NCBI GenBank assembly: GCA_964579575.1
Contig: CAZOGL010000002.1
Span: forward strand, 46,802 to 110,801
Reading direction: 5' to 3'
Source: CAVEFW01 sp964579575
GTDB lineage: Bacteria > Actinomycetota > Coriobacteriia > Coriobacteriales > Eggerthellaceae
DNA length: 64,000 bases
Positions 26,369-34,766 of this stretch are shown piece by piece. Position 1 is the stretch's first letter. The number at the start of each line of letters is the position of its first letter. The notes below the pieces were generated by a model. The model did not search any database. It was not told the DNA's origin and was given only the letters and a program-made list of their open reading frames with translations. The position numbers and the translations under genes are program-made.

Positions 26369-26961
26369 AAGACGCCCTTCCTTTGCAGCTCGCGACGAAC
26401 CTCACGAGCGATGGTTGAGACATTCTTGCCCGCGGTGTCGATCTCGACATCCGCGACTGCAAGGTAGAACGGAAGGCGCTCGAGGTTGCGTTTCTCAGCG
26501 TCTTCCATTTGGTTGAAAAGGGGACGGGTCGAAAGGTCGGAGATGCGACTTTTCGCCTCGTAGGCGGAGACCCGCAAAAACACGACGTACCCTCTCTCTT
26601 TGAGAATCTCGCGATTTTCGGGGGTGGTGATGACCCCGCCGCCGCATCCTACCAACATCGGCGTTCCTTTAGAGAGCTTTCGCAAGACCTGTGTCTCGAT
26701 TGTGCGAAAGCCAGATTCTCCCTGTTCGGCGAAGATGTCTGAGACCGTTTTCCCCTCTTGTCGTTCGATATAGGTATCCATATCCACCGCGGCGAGCCCG
26801 CACATGCGCGCAAGTTTGCGTGAGACGCTGGTCTTGCCTGCGCCCATGAACCCGACGAAAAATACCGGGGTGGTAAGCTCGTAGACGATTTGTGGTTTGG
26901 CGGGTTTGCCTACGGTTTTCCCTCCTTTGTCGATAGGCTTCGAAGTGTCGCCTCCGCTCAT
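26350..26961 (-). CDS. aroK: Shikimate kinase AroK
   Basis: 203 residues. Phosphorylates shikimate at O3 with ATP. Walker A GFMGAGKTSVSRKLA, the shikimate-binding MDTYIE and GESGFRTIE, and GCGGGVIT are clear. About 35 extra polar N-terminal residues precede the core. It overlaps aroC by 4 nt and aroB by 19 nt, so the three are translationally coupled. Confidence 0.95.
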   Translation of the reverse strand: MSGGDTSKPIDKGGKTVGKPAKPQIVYELTTPVFFVGFMGAGKTSVSRKLARMCGLAAVDMDTYIERQEGKTVSDIFAEQGESGFRTIETQVLRKLSKGTPMLVGCGGGVITTPENREILKERGYVVFLRVSAYEAKSRISDLSTRPLFNQMEDAEKRNLERLPFYLAVADVEIDTAGKNVSTIAREVRRELQRKGVLCAQQR

Positions 26962-28127
26962 CGCGCTATCTCCCCGAGACGCTTCTTGTAGGCATCGATG
27001 TTGGCTTTGATGTCGGTCATGTTGCTGGAGCCGAACATGTCCATATAGGCTTGCGCCAAGACGAACGCGACCTCGCCTTCAGCGACCACGGCAGCCGCAG
27101 GAACGGCACAAGTGTCGCTGCGCTCCTTGCTGGCGAACTCCGTCTCGTGGGTGTCGAGGTTGACGGTGCGCAGGGGAGTCATCAACGTCGGGATGGGCTT
27201 CATGGCTGCCTGGATGACAAGGGGCATGCCGTTGGTCATGCCACCCTCGAGGCCGCCCGCGTTGTTGCTTTCGCGGGTGAACGCGCCGTCTGCCAAGACG
27301 ATGGGATCGTGGACGAGGGAGCCGACGCGACGTGCGCCTTGGAAGCCCAAACCGAACTCGACACCCTTGATTGCGGGGATGCTGAATACGGCGGCGGAGA
27401 GCTTCGCGGTGAGGCGTTCGGGGCCGGTGGCGTAGCTGCCCAGTCCCGGAATGAGGCCAGTGGCGATGACGCGGAACGTACCGCCGAGGCTCTCGCCCTT
27501 GTCCTTGGCAAAATCAATCTCTTGTTTCATGTTGTCGGAAATGCGCTCATCGGGACACCTGACCTCGGAGAACTCGATATCCATGGCGCTGTAGGTATGG
27601 GCCTGCATCATGGGGTCGTCCTCAACCATGCGCACACCGCCGATGCCAGTGACGTAGCTGAAGACCTCGACCCCAAGCTCGGCGAGGAACTCGCGGGCGA
27701 TGCCTGCGGCGGCGACGCGCGCGGCGGTTTCGCGGGCACTTGCCCGCTCAAGGACGTCGCGGCAATCGTCGGTGTTGGTCTTCAGAGCTCCAACGAGGTC
27801 GGCATGTCCAGGACGGGGCGTGACCTCGCGTACGAGGTCGGTGGGTTTGGTTCCCATTACCGCCATGCGGTCAGTCCAGTTTTCCCAGTCGTTGTTCTCC
27901 ACGATTAAGGTGATGGGGGTGCCCAGGGTGCGACCGAAGCGTATGCCGCTCGCGATACGGACGGTATCGGTCTCGATCTTTTGGCGGCTACCGCGACCAT
28001 AGCCGGACTGGCGACGCGCGAGGTCGGAGTTGATATTCTTTTCGGAGACGCTCAAGCCTGCGGGAACGCCGCTCACAATGGCGGTAAGTTGGGGACCGTG
28101 GCTTTCTCCTGCGGTGATGTATTGCAT
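26958..28127 (-). CDS. aroC: Chorismate synthase AroC
   Basis: 389 residues. Converts EPSP to chorismate with reduced FMN. Signature stretches are GESHGPQL at the N-terminus, RPGHADLVGALK, and the two family motifs around GLGSYA and GGLEGGMTNGMPL. The ATG at 28127 is preceded by GAGAGGGC. First gene of the minus-strand aro run; a palindrome lies upstream in the divergent gap. Confidence 0.96.
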   Translation of the reverse strand: MQYITAGESHGPQLTAIVSGVPAGLSVSEKNINSDLARRQSGYGRGSRQKIETDTVRIASGIRFGRTLGTPITLIVENNDWENWTDRMAVMGTKPTDLVREVTPRPGHADLVGALKTNTDDCRDVLERASARETAARVAAAGIAREFLAELGVEVFSYVTGIGGVRMVEDDPMMQAHTYSAMDIEFSEVRCPDERISDNMKQEIDFAKDKGESLGGTFRVIATGLIPGLGSYATGPERLTAKLSAAVFSIPAIKGVEFGLGFQGARRVGSLVHDPIVLADGAFTRESNNAGGLEGGMTNGMPLVIQAAMKPIPTLMTPLRTVNLDTHETEFASKERSDTCAVPAAAVVAEGEVAFVLAQAYMDMFGSSNMTDIKANIDAYKKRLGEIAR

Positions 28128-28256
28128 TTATGAGCCCTCTCGTTTGGGTTTGCCCAAGATGTACCCGCCTATTTTATCGCAGCTTGGGTGTGCAAGAGCA
28201 CGCTCTCAAAAGATACAGGGCAACGACACATGCCCATGCGTTGTCGGGACCCCTCC

Positions 28257-28270
28257 TTGCGCGGGCGCAA
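28257..28270 (+). promoter_or_regulatory. Palindrome in the aroC / radical SAM divergent gap
   Basis: TTGCGC-GG-GCGCAA, a perfect 6+2+6 inverted repeat between two divergent genes, just upstream of a possible -10 (TATTGT, 28274). Operator role is inferred only. Confidence 0.35.
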
Positions 28271-28297
28271 TGTGATATTGTTACCCCTCGAAAAGTA

Positions 28298-28325
28298 AAT
28301 GACGAGAGCAAGAATGACGAGAGCA
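28298..28325 (+). repeat. Two-copy 13-bp repeat before the radical SAM gene
   Basis: AATGACGAGAGCA at 28298-28310 and 28313-28325 (period 15), ending at the ribosome-binding region. Confidence 0.85.
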
Positions 28326-28341
28326 CCAAGGTGGTTTACCG

Positions 28342-29799
28342 ATGACGCAAGCATCCGCTGTTTCAGCTTCCGAAAACGAACAGCATGCGGCCCCAGAGCT
28401 GCTTGAACGCTTACATGACTCCACGGCGTTGTGTCCGCAGTGCATGCGCGAGTTGCCGTGCCATGTCCATGCCGGATCCGATGGCGCGGTGTATATGACG
28501 CGCACCTGCCCCGAGCATGGTGAATCCATCACGCGCATTTGGAATGACGCGACCCACTACGAGTGGATTCGCACCCATGGGTTTCCTAAGGTCAAGCCAC
28601 CGGCGCCGAACTTCAAGGCCAAGGCTCCCTGCCCCTTTGGGTGTGGGACATGTACGCGTCACGAGCGCCGAGGAACCTTGCTTGAGATCGAGGTTACCCG
28701 CAATTGCAACCTCCATTGCCCCGTATGCTTCATGTCTGCCGACAACGGCGACAGCGATCCGAGCCTTGAGGAGATCTCGGCGATGTACGATACCATTGCC
28801 GCCGCAGTGGGAATTGATGGTGCCGTCCAATTGACCGGCGGCGAGCCGACGTGTCGCAACGACTTGAAGGATATCGTCCGCATGGGACGCGAGAAGGGCT
28901 TTTGGGGCATCGAAATCAACACCAACGGCCTTGTTATCAGCTCGCGCAAGGGCTATCTCGAAGACCTCGTCGAAGCCGGCGTGACGGGCATCTACCTCTC
29001 TTTCGACGGCGTGACGGGTGACGTGTACGAAGGGACGTGTGGCCGTGACATCCTCGATGTGAAATTGCGTGCCGTCGAGCGTTGTCGCGAGTGCAACATC
29101 CAAGTGGTTCTATCCGTCGCGGTCGTGACCGGTCTCAACGACATGCAGCTCGGCGACATTCTCCAATTCGCCATGGACAACTCCGACGTCGTTGCCGGTA
29201 TTGCCTTGCAACCGGCATTCACCAGTGGCCGTTTCGACACGTCGTTGTCCTTCCCCCAAACAGGTGGAGACGTCATCTTCAAGCTTGCCGCCCAATCCAA
29301 CGGTTTGCTCGATCCTTATGATATCTGGCCTTTGGGCACCTCCCATCCTTTGTGTGACAGCGGGGTGTTCCTCCTGCGCGACATCGAGGAGCGACATCCC
29401 AGCGGCTTTTGGCCCGCTACAAGGATGATGACCCAAGAGGAATATCACGAGGGGTTCAGCCCCGACAGCCCCCAAGGCAGCGTCTTCCTCGATATTTTGT
29501 ATAAGAAGGGCGAGCCGGTGTGGGATGGCATCTCCATCATCATCATGAACTATATGGACGTGGTGACGATGGATACTCAACGTTTGCGCGAATGTTCCAT
29601 GATGGTGACAGTTCCCAGCGGCTTGCCGATTCCTTTCTGCAGCTATCATTTGACCGATGCGCACGGTTGTCGACTCTATCCTACGTGGCTCAAGGAAGAG
29701 TTGCGCGGGCGGCGTCCCGACCTCGAGTTGTTTGAGAAGTTCAAGCCGGGTACCTATGACGCGGCGAAATGGATGCCGGGTTGCGAACCTAAGCACTAG
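28342..29799 (+). CDS. Radical SAM protein of the TrsS / Tes-like group
   Basis: 485 residues. N-terminal Zn-ribbon-like segment CPQCMRELPCH with TCPEHGES, then CPFGCGTCTRH, then the 4Fe-4S motif CNLHCPVC and QLTGGEPT. This order of Cys motifs is that of the TrsS/MJ0619-type group, which includes archaeal tetraether lipid synthase and bacterial TrsS proteins of unknown reaction. The downstream half has further conserved Cys (HPLCDSG, FCSYH). The ATG at 28342 follows AAGGTGG. It stands alone: no methyltransferase TrsM or lipid gene is adjacent. The substrate is unknown. Confidence 0.8.
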   Translation: MTQASAVSASENEQHAAPELLERLHDSTALCPQCMRELPCHVHAGSDGAVYMTRTCPEHGESITRIWNDATHYEWIRTHGFPKVKPPAPNFKAKAPCPFGCGTCTRHERRGTLLEIEVTRNCNLHCPVCFMSADNGDSDPSLEEISAMYDTIAAAVGIDGAVQLTGGEPTCRNDLKDIVRMGREKGFWGIEINTNGLVISSRKGYLEDLVEAGVTGIYLSFDGVTGDVYEGTCGRDILDVKLRAVERCRECNIQVVLSVAVVTGLNDMQLGDILQFAMDNSDVVAGIALQPAFTSGRFDTSLSFPQTGGDVIFKLAAQSNGLLDPYDIWPLGTSHPLCDSGVFLLRDIEERHPSGFWPATRMMTQEEYHEGFSPDSPQGSVFLDILYKKGEPVWDGISIIIMNYMDVVTMDTQRLRECSMMVTVPSGLPIPFCSYHLTDAHGCRLYPTWLKEELRGRRPDLELFEKFKPGTYDAAKWMPGCEPKH

Positions 29800-29823
29800 A
29801 CTTCGCTTACCTGCGTGAAGTTC

Positions 29824-29852
29824 TTGCAAAGTGGTTCACATTCCCGTACAAT
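29824..29852 (+). promoter_or_regulatory. Promoter of tRNA-Gln
   Basis: TTGCAA (29824-29829), 17-nt spacer, TACAAT (29847-29852). Confidence 0.8.
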
Positions 29853-29883
29853 CCCAAACGCTAGCATGCGTGCTAACACCCAT

Positions 29884-29957
29884 TGGGGTATCGTCCAAGG
29901 GCAGGACAGCGGTTTTTGGTGCCGTTAATGAGGGTTCGAATCCTTCTACCCCAGCCA
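29884..29957 (+). tRNA. tRNA-Gln (anticodon TTG)
   Basis: 74 nt including an encoded CCA. The acceptor TGGGGTA pairs perfectly with TACCCCA, and the discriminator is G. D stem GTCC/GGAC; anticodon loop TTTTGGT with TTG at 29916-29918, reading CAA; T arm GAGGG-TTCGAAT-CCTTC. It has its own promoter and terminator, so it is a single-gene unit between the radical SAM gene and the CmpB gene. Confidence 0.97.
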
Positions 29958-29969
29958 TGAAAACCAGGT

Positions 29970-30000
29970 GGGCCGGGAAATCTCCCGGCCCGTTTTCTTT
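29970..30000 (+). terminator. Terminator of tRNA-Gln
   Basis: Perfect 9-bp stem GGGCCGGGA/TCCCGGCCC (29970-29978, 29983-29991), AATC loop, then GTTTTCTTT. Confidence 0.9.
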
Positions 30001-30100
30001 CTTGTTGTTTGTTGTAGTTGCTTGTTGCTTGTTGTAGTTGCTGTGTTGTCTGGTTGCCGCTTGTCCCAGTCGCCGCTTGCCGCTTGCCCCAGTCGTCATG
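30001..30100 (+). repeat. Low-complexity TTG-rich repeats after tRNA-Gln
   Basis: GTTGTAGTTGCTTGTTGCTT (30011-30030) is repeated in part at 30031, followed by CTTGCCGC/CCCAGTCG repeats. The 173 nt between the tRNA and the CmpB stop hold nothing else recognisable. Confidence 0.7.
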
Positions 30101-30130
30101 CGCTCCAGTTGCTCAAGCGCCTATGACACC

Positions 30131-31504
30131 CTACTTGTTTTGGGGCGTGATCGTCATGCTTTGGAAGCGGTTTTGCATCACGTCGTTGGGGAAGTGCTCT
30201 GCGTAGAACTGCTGCACTTCTGTGACCACGGGCTTTCCGTTTACGCGCTCTTGCCAACAATCGAGGGCCTGCAATGTCATGCCGATGTTGAACAGCATCA
30301 ACACAGCGCATATCGCGGTGACGGAGTAGCGGACCTTCCAGGGAATCATGTTTATAACTTTGAGCAATCGCGGCAAGGCCCACTTGATCCACCAAAGGCC
30401 GAGCAAGCCGAACATCGATGCAAAGAGAAGGCAGGTGCGTCCGCCGACGCTAAGGAATTGGCCGGTGTAATCCCAAGCGATGACACCAAAGGAGACCTCC
30501 ATCCAAAGGCTGACGCAATATTCGAAAACACCGCCTATGAGGGTGCAGACGATGAAGGTCACGACGAGATTGGCATCCTTGAAACGGTTGAGGGCTACTG
30601 TCATGAGCACCGCACCTACACCGTAGATGGGGCTGAAGGGCCCGAACAGCAGACCGCGTCGGTCTTGGTATACCCCTGGATCGACGACGACCATGTGCCA
30701 AATGACCTCGACGATGACGCCGAGGACACAGGTGACAACGAACACCCAAAAGATATTGAAGAAGTCAAGCTTGATGTAACCTTTACCGTCAAGGTCGAGG
30801 CCGAGTGTCTTGGTCTCAGCGCGCAGCTTCGTGTCGGACATGAGCATCGCGTCGGCGAGTTTTCGCTCCTGCGCCAAGCTCGGACTGAGGTAGACGCTGA
30901 GGGCGACTCTGAATGCGACGAGGAAAGCGAGAAATAGCAGGTTCAAAGAAATGCCGGTCAAAAGGACTTCCAAGAACATGTCAGCGACACCAAACACCAC
31001 AAGCGTCGAGGCAATGAGGGCGGCACCGTATCGCTTCTTGCGAAGCAGGTTGAAACCGAGAACGACATGAAGAATCGCGCCAGCGGCAAGCAAGATCGCT
31101 TGGGCCACTTCCAATACGAGCTCGACGGTGGAGCCTTGGTAGCTCTCAATGAGGGCTGAGCCGTTTGTGAGAATTGAGAAGAAACCCCATACAAGCACGA
31201 CAACGGTCGCGATTCCGCCCAGGAGCGACAAAATGGCGAATACCTTCATTGGCACGGTAATCTTGTTGGTTCCATAACGTCGGATGCCCTCGCTGACGAC
31301 GTCTTGGAGCTCCTCGTTTTGGCTGTCCGACAAACGTCCGCGTCTTTCCTGCTCCTCCACGGCGGCGGAGATGCGTTTGACGTCGTCATCGGAAAGTTCG
31401 CCATCCTCCACAAGGGATGCGGCGAGCGCTTTGATTTTTTCAAAATCCTCGTCGGTTGCCCAAGAAAGGGCTTTCGCCGGATTAACCTCAACCTTTTTCT
31501 TCAT
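30131..31504 (-). CDS. CmpB-family (putative ABC transporter type IV) membrane protein
   Basis: 457 residues. A soluble acidic N-terminus of ~95 residues is followed by about ten membrane helices. The C-terminal half carries the PF06541-type pattern GLLFGPFSPIYGVGA, GGVFEY and WDYTGQF. The family is called a putative ABC-transporter permease, but no ATPase or binding protein is nearby and its function is unproven. The ATG at 31504 is divergent from the infA operon. Confidence 0.75.
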   Translation of the reverse strand: MKKKVEVNPAKALSWATDEDFEKIKALAASLVEDGELSDDDVKRISAAVEEQERRGRLSDSQNEELQDVVSEGIRRYGTNKITVPMKVFAILSLLGGIATVVVLVWGFFSILTNGSALIESYQGSTVELVLEVAQAILLAAGAILHVVLGFNLLRKKRYGAALIASTLVVFGVADMFLEVLLTGISLNLLFLAFLVAFRVALSVYLSPSLAQERKLADAMLMSDTKLRAETKTLGLDLDGKGYIKLDFFNIFWVFVVTCVLGVIVEVIWHMVVVDPGVYQDRRGLLFGPFSPIYGVGAVLMTVALNRFKDANLVVTFIVCTLIGGVFEYCVSLWMEVSFGVIAWDYTGQFLSVGGRTCLLFASMFGLLGLWWIKWALPRLLKVINMIPWKVRYSVTAICAVLMLFNIGMTLQALDCWQERVNGKPVVTEVQQFYAEHFPNDVMQNRFQSMTITPQNK

Positions 31505-31624
31505 GGGCGCTCTTCCTATCAGAAGGGAAACAGTATCTCAGAAGTGAAGCGGTATCGCGTGCAATGATACCGTATGGATAACGAAAAAACTTGTGTTTGG
31601 ACAGGGAAAAATGGGAAAAAACGC

Positions 31625-31653
31625 TTGCAACGAGTTTCGAATTTCTGTATATT
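31625..31653 (+). promoter_or_regulatory. Promoter of the infA-rplQ operon
   Basis: TTGCAA (31625-31630), exact 17-nt spacer, TATATT (31648-31653). It predicts a leader of ~215 nt before infA. Confidence 0.8.
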
Positions 31654-31775
31654 TCTTAAACGCGTCTGCTCTTGGGTAGACGTGGAACCGACAAGGCGGT
31701 GGCGCTGAGCGCAAGTACCTGGCGATCGCTTGACGATTGCGCGGCTTTGACCGCAGGCCTGACATGCAGGTATTC

Positions 31776-31805
31776 AAACCAACACACTTGGTGTTGGTTT
31801 TTGCG
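31776..31805 (+). terminator. Terminator-like hairpin in the infA leader
   Basis: Perfect 10-bp stem AAACCAACAC/GTGTTGGTTT (31776-31785, 31791-31800) with a 5-nt loop and a run of five T (31798-31802). It lies ~120 nt into the predicted leader and 76 nt before the infA start, so it could attenuate the operon. No gene upstream on this strand needs it. Confidence 0.7.
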
Positions 31806-31856
31806 CGTCTGTAGGGCTTTGGTGCTTGTTCGAGGTGACTCCGCGAATGTTCACCG

Positions 31857-31876
31857 TTTGCTTTGAAGGAGCAAAG
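31857..31876 (+). promoter_or_regulatory. Hairpins presenting the infA Shine-Dalgarno
   Basis: Two alternative stems: TTTGCT/AGCAAA (31857-31862, 31870-31875) and CTTTG/CAAAG (31861-31865, 31872-31876). In the second the loop is exactly AAGGAG, the ribosome site of infA. Confidence 0.5.
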
Positions 31877-31877
31877 A

Positions 31878-32096
31878 TTGAGCAAGCAAGATGTAATTGA
31901 GCTTGAGGGAACAGTCCTGGAGGCATTGCCTAACGCAATGTTCAAGGTCGAGCTCGAAAACGGACACGAGATTTTGGCCCATATCTCTGGCAAGATGCGC
32001 ATGCACTACATAAAGATCTTGCCGGGCGACAAGGTCACCGTCGAACTCTCTGTTTACGATCTCAACCGCGGACGCATCACCTATCGCTTTAAGTAG
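31878..32096 (+). CDS. infA: Translation initiation factor IF-1
   Basis: 72 residues, exactly family length when started at the TTG 31878. Single S1/OB domain beginning SKQDVIELEGTV with NGHEILAHISGKMR and the RGRITYRFK end. IF-1 occupies the ribosomal A site during initiation. AAGGAG lies 6 nt before the TTG. First gene of the infA-rpmJ-rpsM-rpsK-rpsD-rpoA-rplQ operon; secY-adk-map, which usually precede it, are not here. Confidence 0.97.
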   Translation: MSKQDVIELEGTVLEALPNAMFKVELENGHEILAHISGKMRMHYIKILPGDKVTVELSVYDLNRGRITYRFK

Positions 32097-32244
32097 CGGC
32101 GTGATCGAGGTGTTGGGCGCTGCGACCTCCACCTTGAAAAGAAGCTCACTCGAGTTGATAGCAGCTAAGCCGTCTTAGAAAGAAATCACCAGCGGCTGGG
32201 TGTGAAGATAGAAAAGGATCCGCATTAACCGAAAGGAAAGAATT

Positions 32245-32358
32245 ATGAAGGTACGTCCTTCGGTCAAGAAAATGTGCGACAAGTGCAAGATCATCCGACG
32301 CCACGGCAAGGTCCTCGTCATCTGCGAGAACCCTCGTCACAAGCAGCGTCAGGGCTAA
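32245..32358 (+). CDS. rpmJ: 50S ribosomal protein L36 (bL36)
   Basis: 37 residues, the normal size. MKVRPSVKKMCDKCKIIRRH with a zinc-ribbon set of three Cys and one His (CDKC, C in VICEN, H in PRHKQ). The ATG at 32245 follows GAAAGGAAAG. Located between infA and rpsM as in most bacteria. Confidence 0.97.
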   Translation: MKVRPSVKKMCDKCKIIRRHGKVLVICENPRHKQRQG

Positions 32359-32377
32359 GGAAGAAGGAGAATAACTC

Positions 32378-32746
32378 ATGGCACGTCTTGTTGGTGTCGA
32401 TCTTCCACGCGGTAAGCGCATTGAAATCGGCTTGACCTACATCTACGGCATTGGCTTGTCCACCTCCCAGAAGATGATCGCTGAGCTTGGTCTCAACCCT
32501 GATACCAAGACCGACGATCTCACCGAGGAGGAACTCGGCAAGCTCCGTGACTACATCCAGACCAATCTGACGGTCGAAGGCGATCTCCATCGCGAGGTTT
32601 CCCAAAACGTCAAGCGTCTGATGGAGATTGGCTGCTATCGCGGCCTTCGTCATCGTCGTGGCCTGCCTGTCCGCGGACAGCGCACCCACACCAACGCTCG
32701 TACCCGCAAGGGTCCGCGCAAGCAAATCGGCGGCAAGAAGAAATAG
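32378..32746 (+). CDS. rpsM: 30S ribosomal protein S13 (uS13)
   Basis: 122 residues, family length. N-terminal ARLVGVDLPRGKRIEIGLTY, the YRGLRHRRGLPVRGQRT motif and a basic C-terminal tail that contacts P-site tRNA. The ATG follows AGAAGGAG. Part of the alpha operon; 19 nt after rpmJ. Confidence 0.98.
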   Translation: MARLVGVDLPRGKRIEIGLTYIYGIGLSTSQKMIAELGLNPDTKTDDLTEEELGKLRDYIQTNLTVEGDLHREVSQNVKRLMEIGCYRGLRHRRGLPVRGQRTHTNARTRKGPRKQIGGKKK

Positions 32747-32756
32747 GGGGTAAAAA

Positions 32757-33155
32757 GTGGCAGCTAAGAAAAATGTCCGCGCCCGCCTGAAGCGCTCTGA
32801 GCGCAAGAATATTGCCGTTGGTGCGGCTCACATCAAGTCTACGTTCAACAACACCATTGTCAGCATCACCGATCCCCAGGGCAACGTCATCACTTGGCAG
32901 TCCGCAGGTACGGTGGGCTTCAAGGGATCTCGTAAGTCCACTCCGTTCGCAGCCCAGATGGCTGCCGAGGCAGCCGCAAAGGCCGCTATGGAGCATGGTC
33001 TGAAGAAGGTCGCCGTGTTTGTCAAGGGTCCTGGTTCTGGCCGTGAGACTGCTATCCGCTCTCTTCAGGCGGCTGGCCTCGAGGTCTCCAGCATTCAGGA
33101 TTGCACGCCCATCCCGCACAACGGTTGCCGTCAGCGCAAGCGTCGTCGCGTGTAA
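32757..33155 (+). CDS. rpsK: 30S ribosomal protein S11 (uS11)
   Basis: 132 residues. Hallmarks: HIKSTFNNTIVSITD, GFKGSRKSTPFAAQ, VFVKGPGSGRE and a C-terminal HNGCRQRKRRRV. GTG start at 32757 after AGGGGGT, 10 nt after rpsM. Binds the 16S platform near the mRNA exit. Confidence 0.98.
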   Translation: MAAKKNVRARLKRSERKNIAVGAAHIKSTFNNTIVSITDPQGNVITWQSAGTVGFKGSRKSTPFAAQMAAEAAAKAAMEHGLKKVAVFVKGPGSGRETAIRSLQAAGLEVSSIQDCTPIPHNGCRQRKRRRV

Positions 33156-33174
33156 GTGAAAGGACTACTACATC

Positions 33175-33771
33175 ATGGCAATTAATAGAACTCCGGTTCT
33201 GAAGCGCTGCCGTCAGCTCGGCATCGATCCGGTCGTCTTGGGCTACAGCAGCAAGAAGGAATCCAAGCGTCAGCCGGCCCGCCGCCGCAAGGAGAGCGAG
33301 TACGGCATGCAGCTTCGTGAGAAGCAGAAGGCCAAGTTCATCTATGGCGTTTTGGAGAAGCAGTTCCGTGGCTACTTCAAGAAGGCAAAGGCTATGCCCG
33401 GTGTTACCGGTGACAACCTCATGCGCATCCTTGAGTCTCGCCTCGACAACGTTGTCTTCCGTCTGGGCTTTGCCCGCACCCGCAAGGAAGCTCGCCAGAT
33501 TGTGACCCACGGCCACATCCTCGTCAACGGTCGCCGCACGGACATCCCGTCCTTCCGCGTCCGTCCGGGCGATTTGGTCTCCGTTGCTCCGAAGTCCAAG
33601 GATCTGCTCGTCATCAAGAGCGCCTTGGTCTCCAACGAGCGCGTACAGGTCCCTGCATGGCTGGAAGTCGATATTGAGAAGCTGCAGGCTAGCGTCCTCG
33701 CTCTGCCCACTCGTGACCAGATTGATCTGGACATCAACGAGCAGCTGATCGTCGAACTCTACTCCAAGTAA
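33175..33771 (+). CDS. rpsD: 30S ribosomal protein S4 (uS4)
   Basis: 198 residues. Primary 16S binder and, in many bacteria, autogenous repressor of this operon. S4 RNA-binding domain visible at LESRLDNVVFRLGFARTRKEARQ with HGHILVNG (quoted motif LDNVVFRLGFA). The ATG follows GAAAGGAC. It lacks the N-terminal Cys zinc cluster of zinc-type S4, so it is the zinc-free form. Confidence 0.97.
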   Translation: MAINRTPVLKRCRQLGIDPVVLGYSSKKESKRQPARRRKESEYGMQLREKQKAKFIYGVLEKQFRGYFKKAKAMPGVTGDNLMRILESRLDNVVFRLGFARTRKEARQIVTHGHILVNGRRTDIPSFRVRPGDLVSVAPKSKDLLVIKSALVSNERVQVPAWLEVDIEKLQASVLALPTRDQIDLDINEQLIVELYSK

Positions 33772-33802
33772 TTAATCCGGATATTAAGGAGGCTTAGTTT
33801 AC

Positions 33803-34753
33803 ATGACAGAGTTCATGAGGCCTACAGTAACAACGGAAGAAGTTAATGAGACCGTTTCTCGCTTCATCGTTGAGCCGTTGGAGCGCGGTTATGGATTTAC
33901 GCTTGGCAACAGCATGCGTCGCGTCTTGTTGTCCTCTTTGGACGGCGCGCGCGCCACTGCTATCCAGATTGAAGGAGTTCAGCACGAGTTTACGACTGCT
34001 GAAGGTATCATCGAGGACATCACCGATATCGTCCTCAATGTCAAGGGTTTGGTATTTGCTCCTTTGACCAGCGAATACACCGAGGCTACGGCTCATGTCA
34101 GCATTGAGGGTCCCTGCACCGTCACCGGCGCAGACCTCGAGGTTCCCACTGAGTTTACCCTCATCAACCCCGATCACGTTATCGCTACGGTTGCCGATGG
34201 TGGCATGCTCGACATGTCCATCCGCATCGGCGTCGGTCGCGGCTACGTTTCTGCTGAGCGCAACAAGCGCACTGAGGATCCCATCGGCGTCATCCCGGTC
34301 GACTCCCTGTTCTCGCCTGTTCGTCGCTGCATCAGCAATGTCACCGATACCCGCGTGGGTCAGCGCACCGATTACGACAAGCTGATTCTCGAGGTTGAGA
34401 CCGACGGCAGCATGAGTCCCACCGAAGCCGTCGTTGCTGCTTCCAACATCATCAACCAGCACATGTCTGCATTCTTGGCACTTGGCACTCTTGAAGAGGA
34501 TGAGGATGGCGAGGTCGCTTCCATCTTCGCTCCCGAGGGTCAGGAGACCAACGCAGAGCTCGACAAGCAGATTGAGGACCTGGACCTTTCTGTCCGTTCC
34601 TACAACTGCCTGAAGCGCGCCGGTATCCACTCCGTGCGCCAGTTGGTTGAGTTCAGCGAGAACGACCTGCTGAACATCAGGAACTTTGGTGCGAAGTCCA
34701 TCGAGGAAGTGAAGGACAAGCTCATTTCCATGGACCTCAATTTGAAGCTTTAG
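33803..34753 (+). CDS. rpoA: DNA-directed RNA polymerase subunit alpha
   Basis: 316 residues. Alpha-NTD (assembly, FTLGNSMRRVLLSSL) followed by a linker and alpha-CTD (LDLSVRSYNCLKRAGI, FGAKSIEEVKDKL) that binds UP elements and activators. The ATG follows TAAGGAGG with 13-nt spacing. Standard position between rpsD and rplQ. Confidence 0.98.
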   Translation: MTEFMRPTVTTEEVNETVSRFIVEPLERGYGFTLGNSMRRVLLSSLDGARATAIQIEGVQHEFTTAEGIIEDITDIVLNVKGLVFAPLTSEYTEATAHVSIEGPCTVTGADLEVPTEFTLINPDHVIATVADGGMLDMSIRIGVGRGYVSAERNKRTEDPIGVIPVDSLFSPVRRCISNVTDTRVGQRTDYDKLILEVETDGSMSPTEAVVAASNIINQHMSAFLALGTLEEDEDGEVASIFAPEGQETNAELDKQIEDLDLSVRSYNCLKRAGIHSVRQLVEFSENDLLNIRNFGAKSIEEVKDKLISMDLNLKL

Positions 34754-34766
34754 GAGATTTCAGATT

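Noticed and set aside
29831..30099. Small open frames over tRNA-Gln and its flanks
   Set aside because: They overlap a well-formed tRNA on both strands and contain only low-complexity sequence after it.
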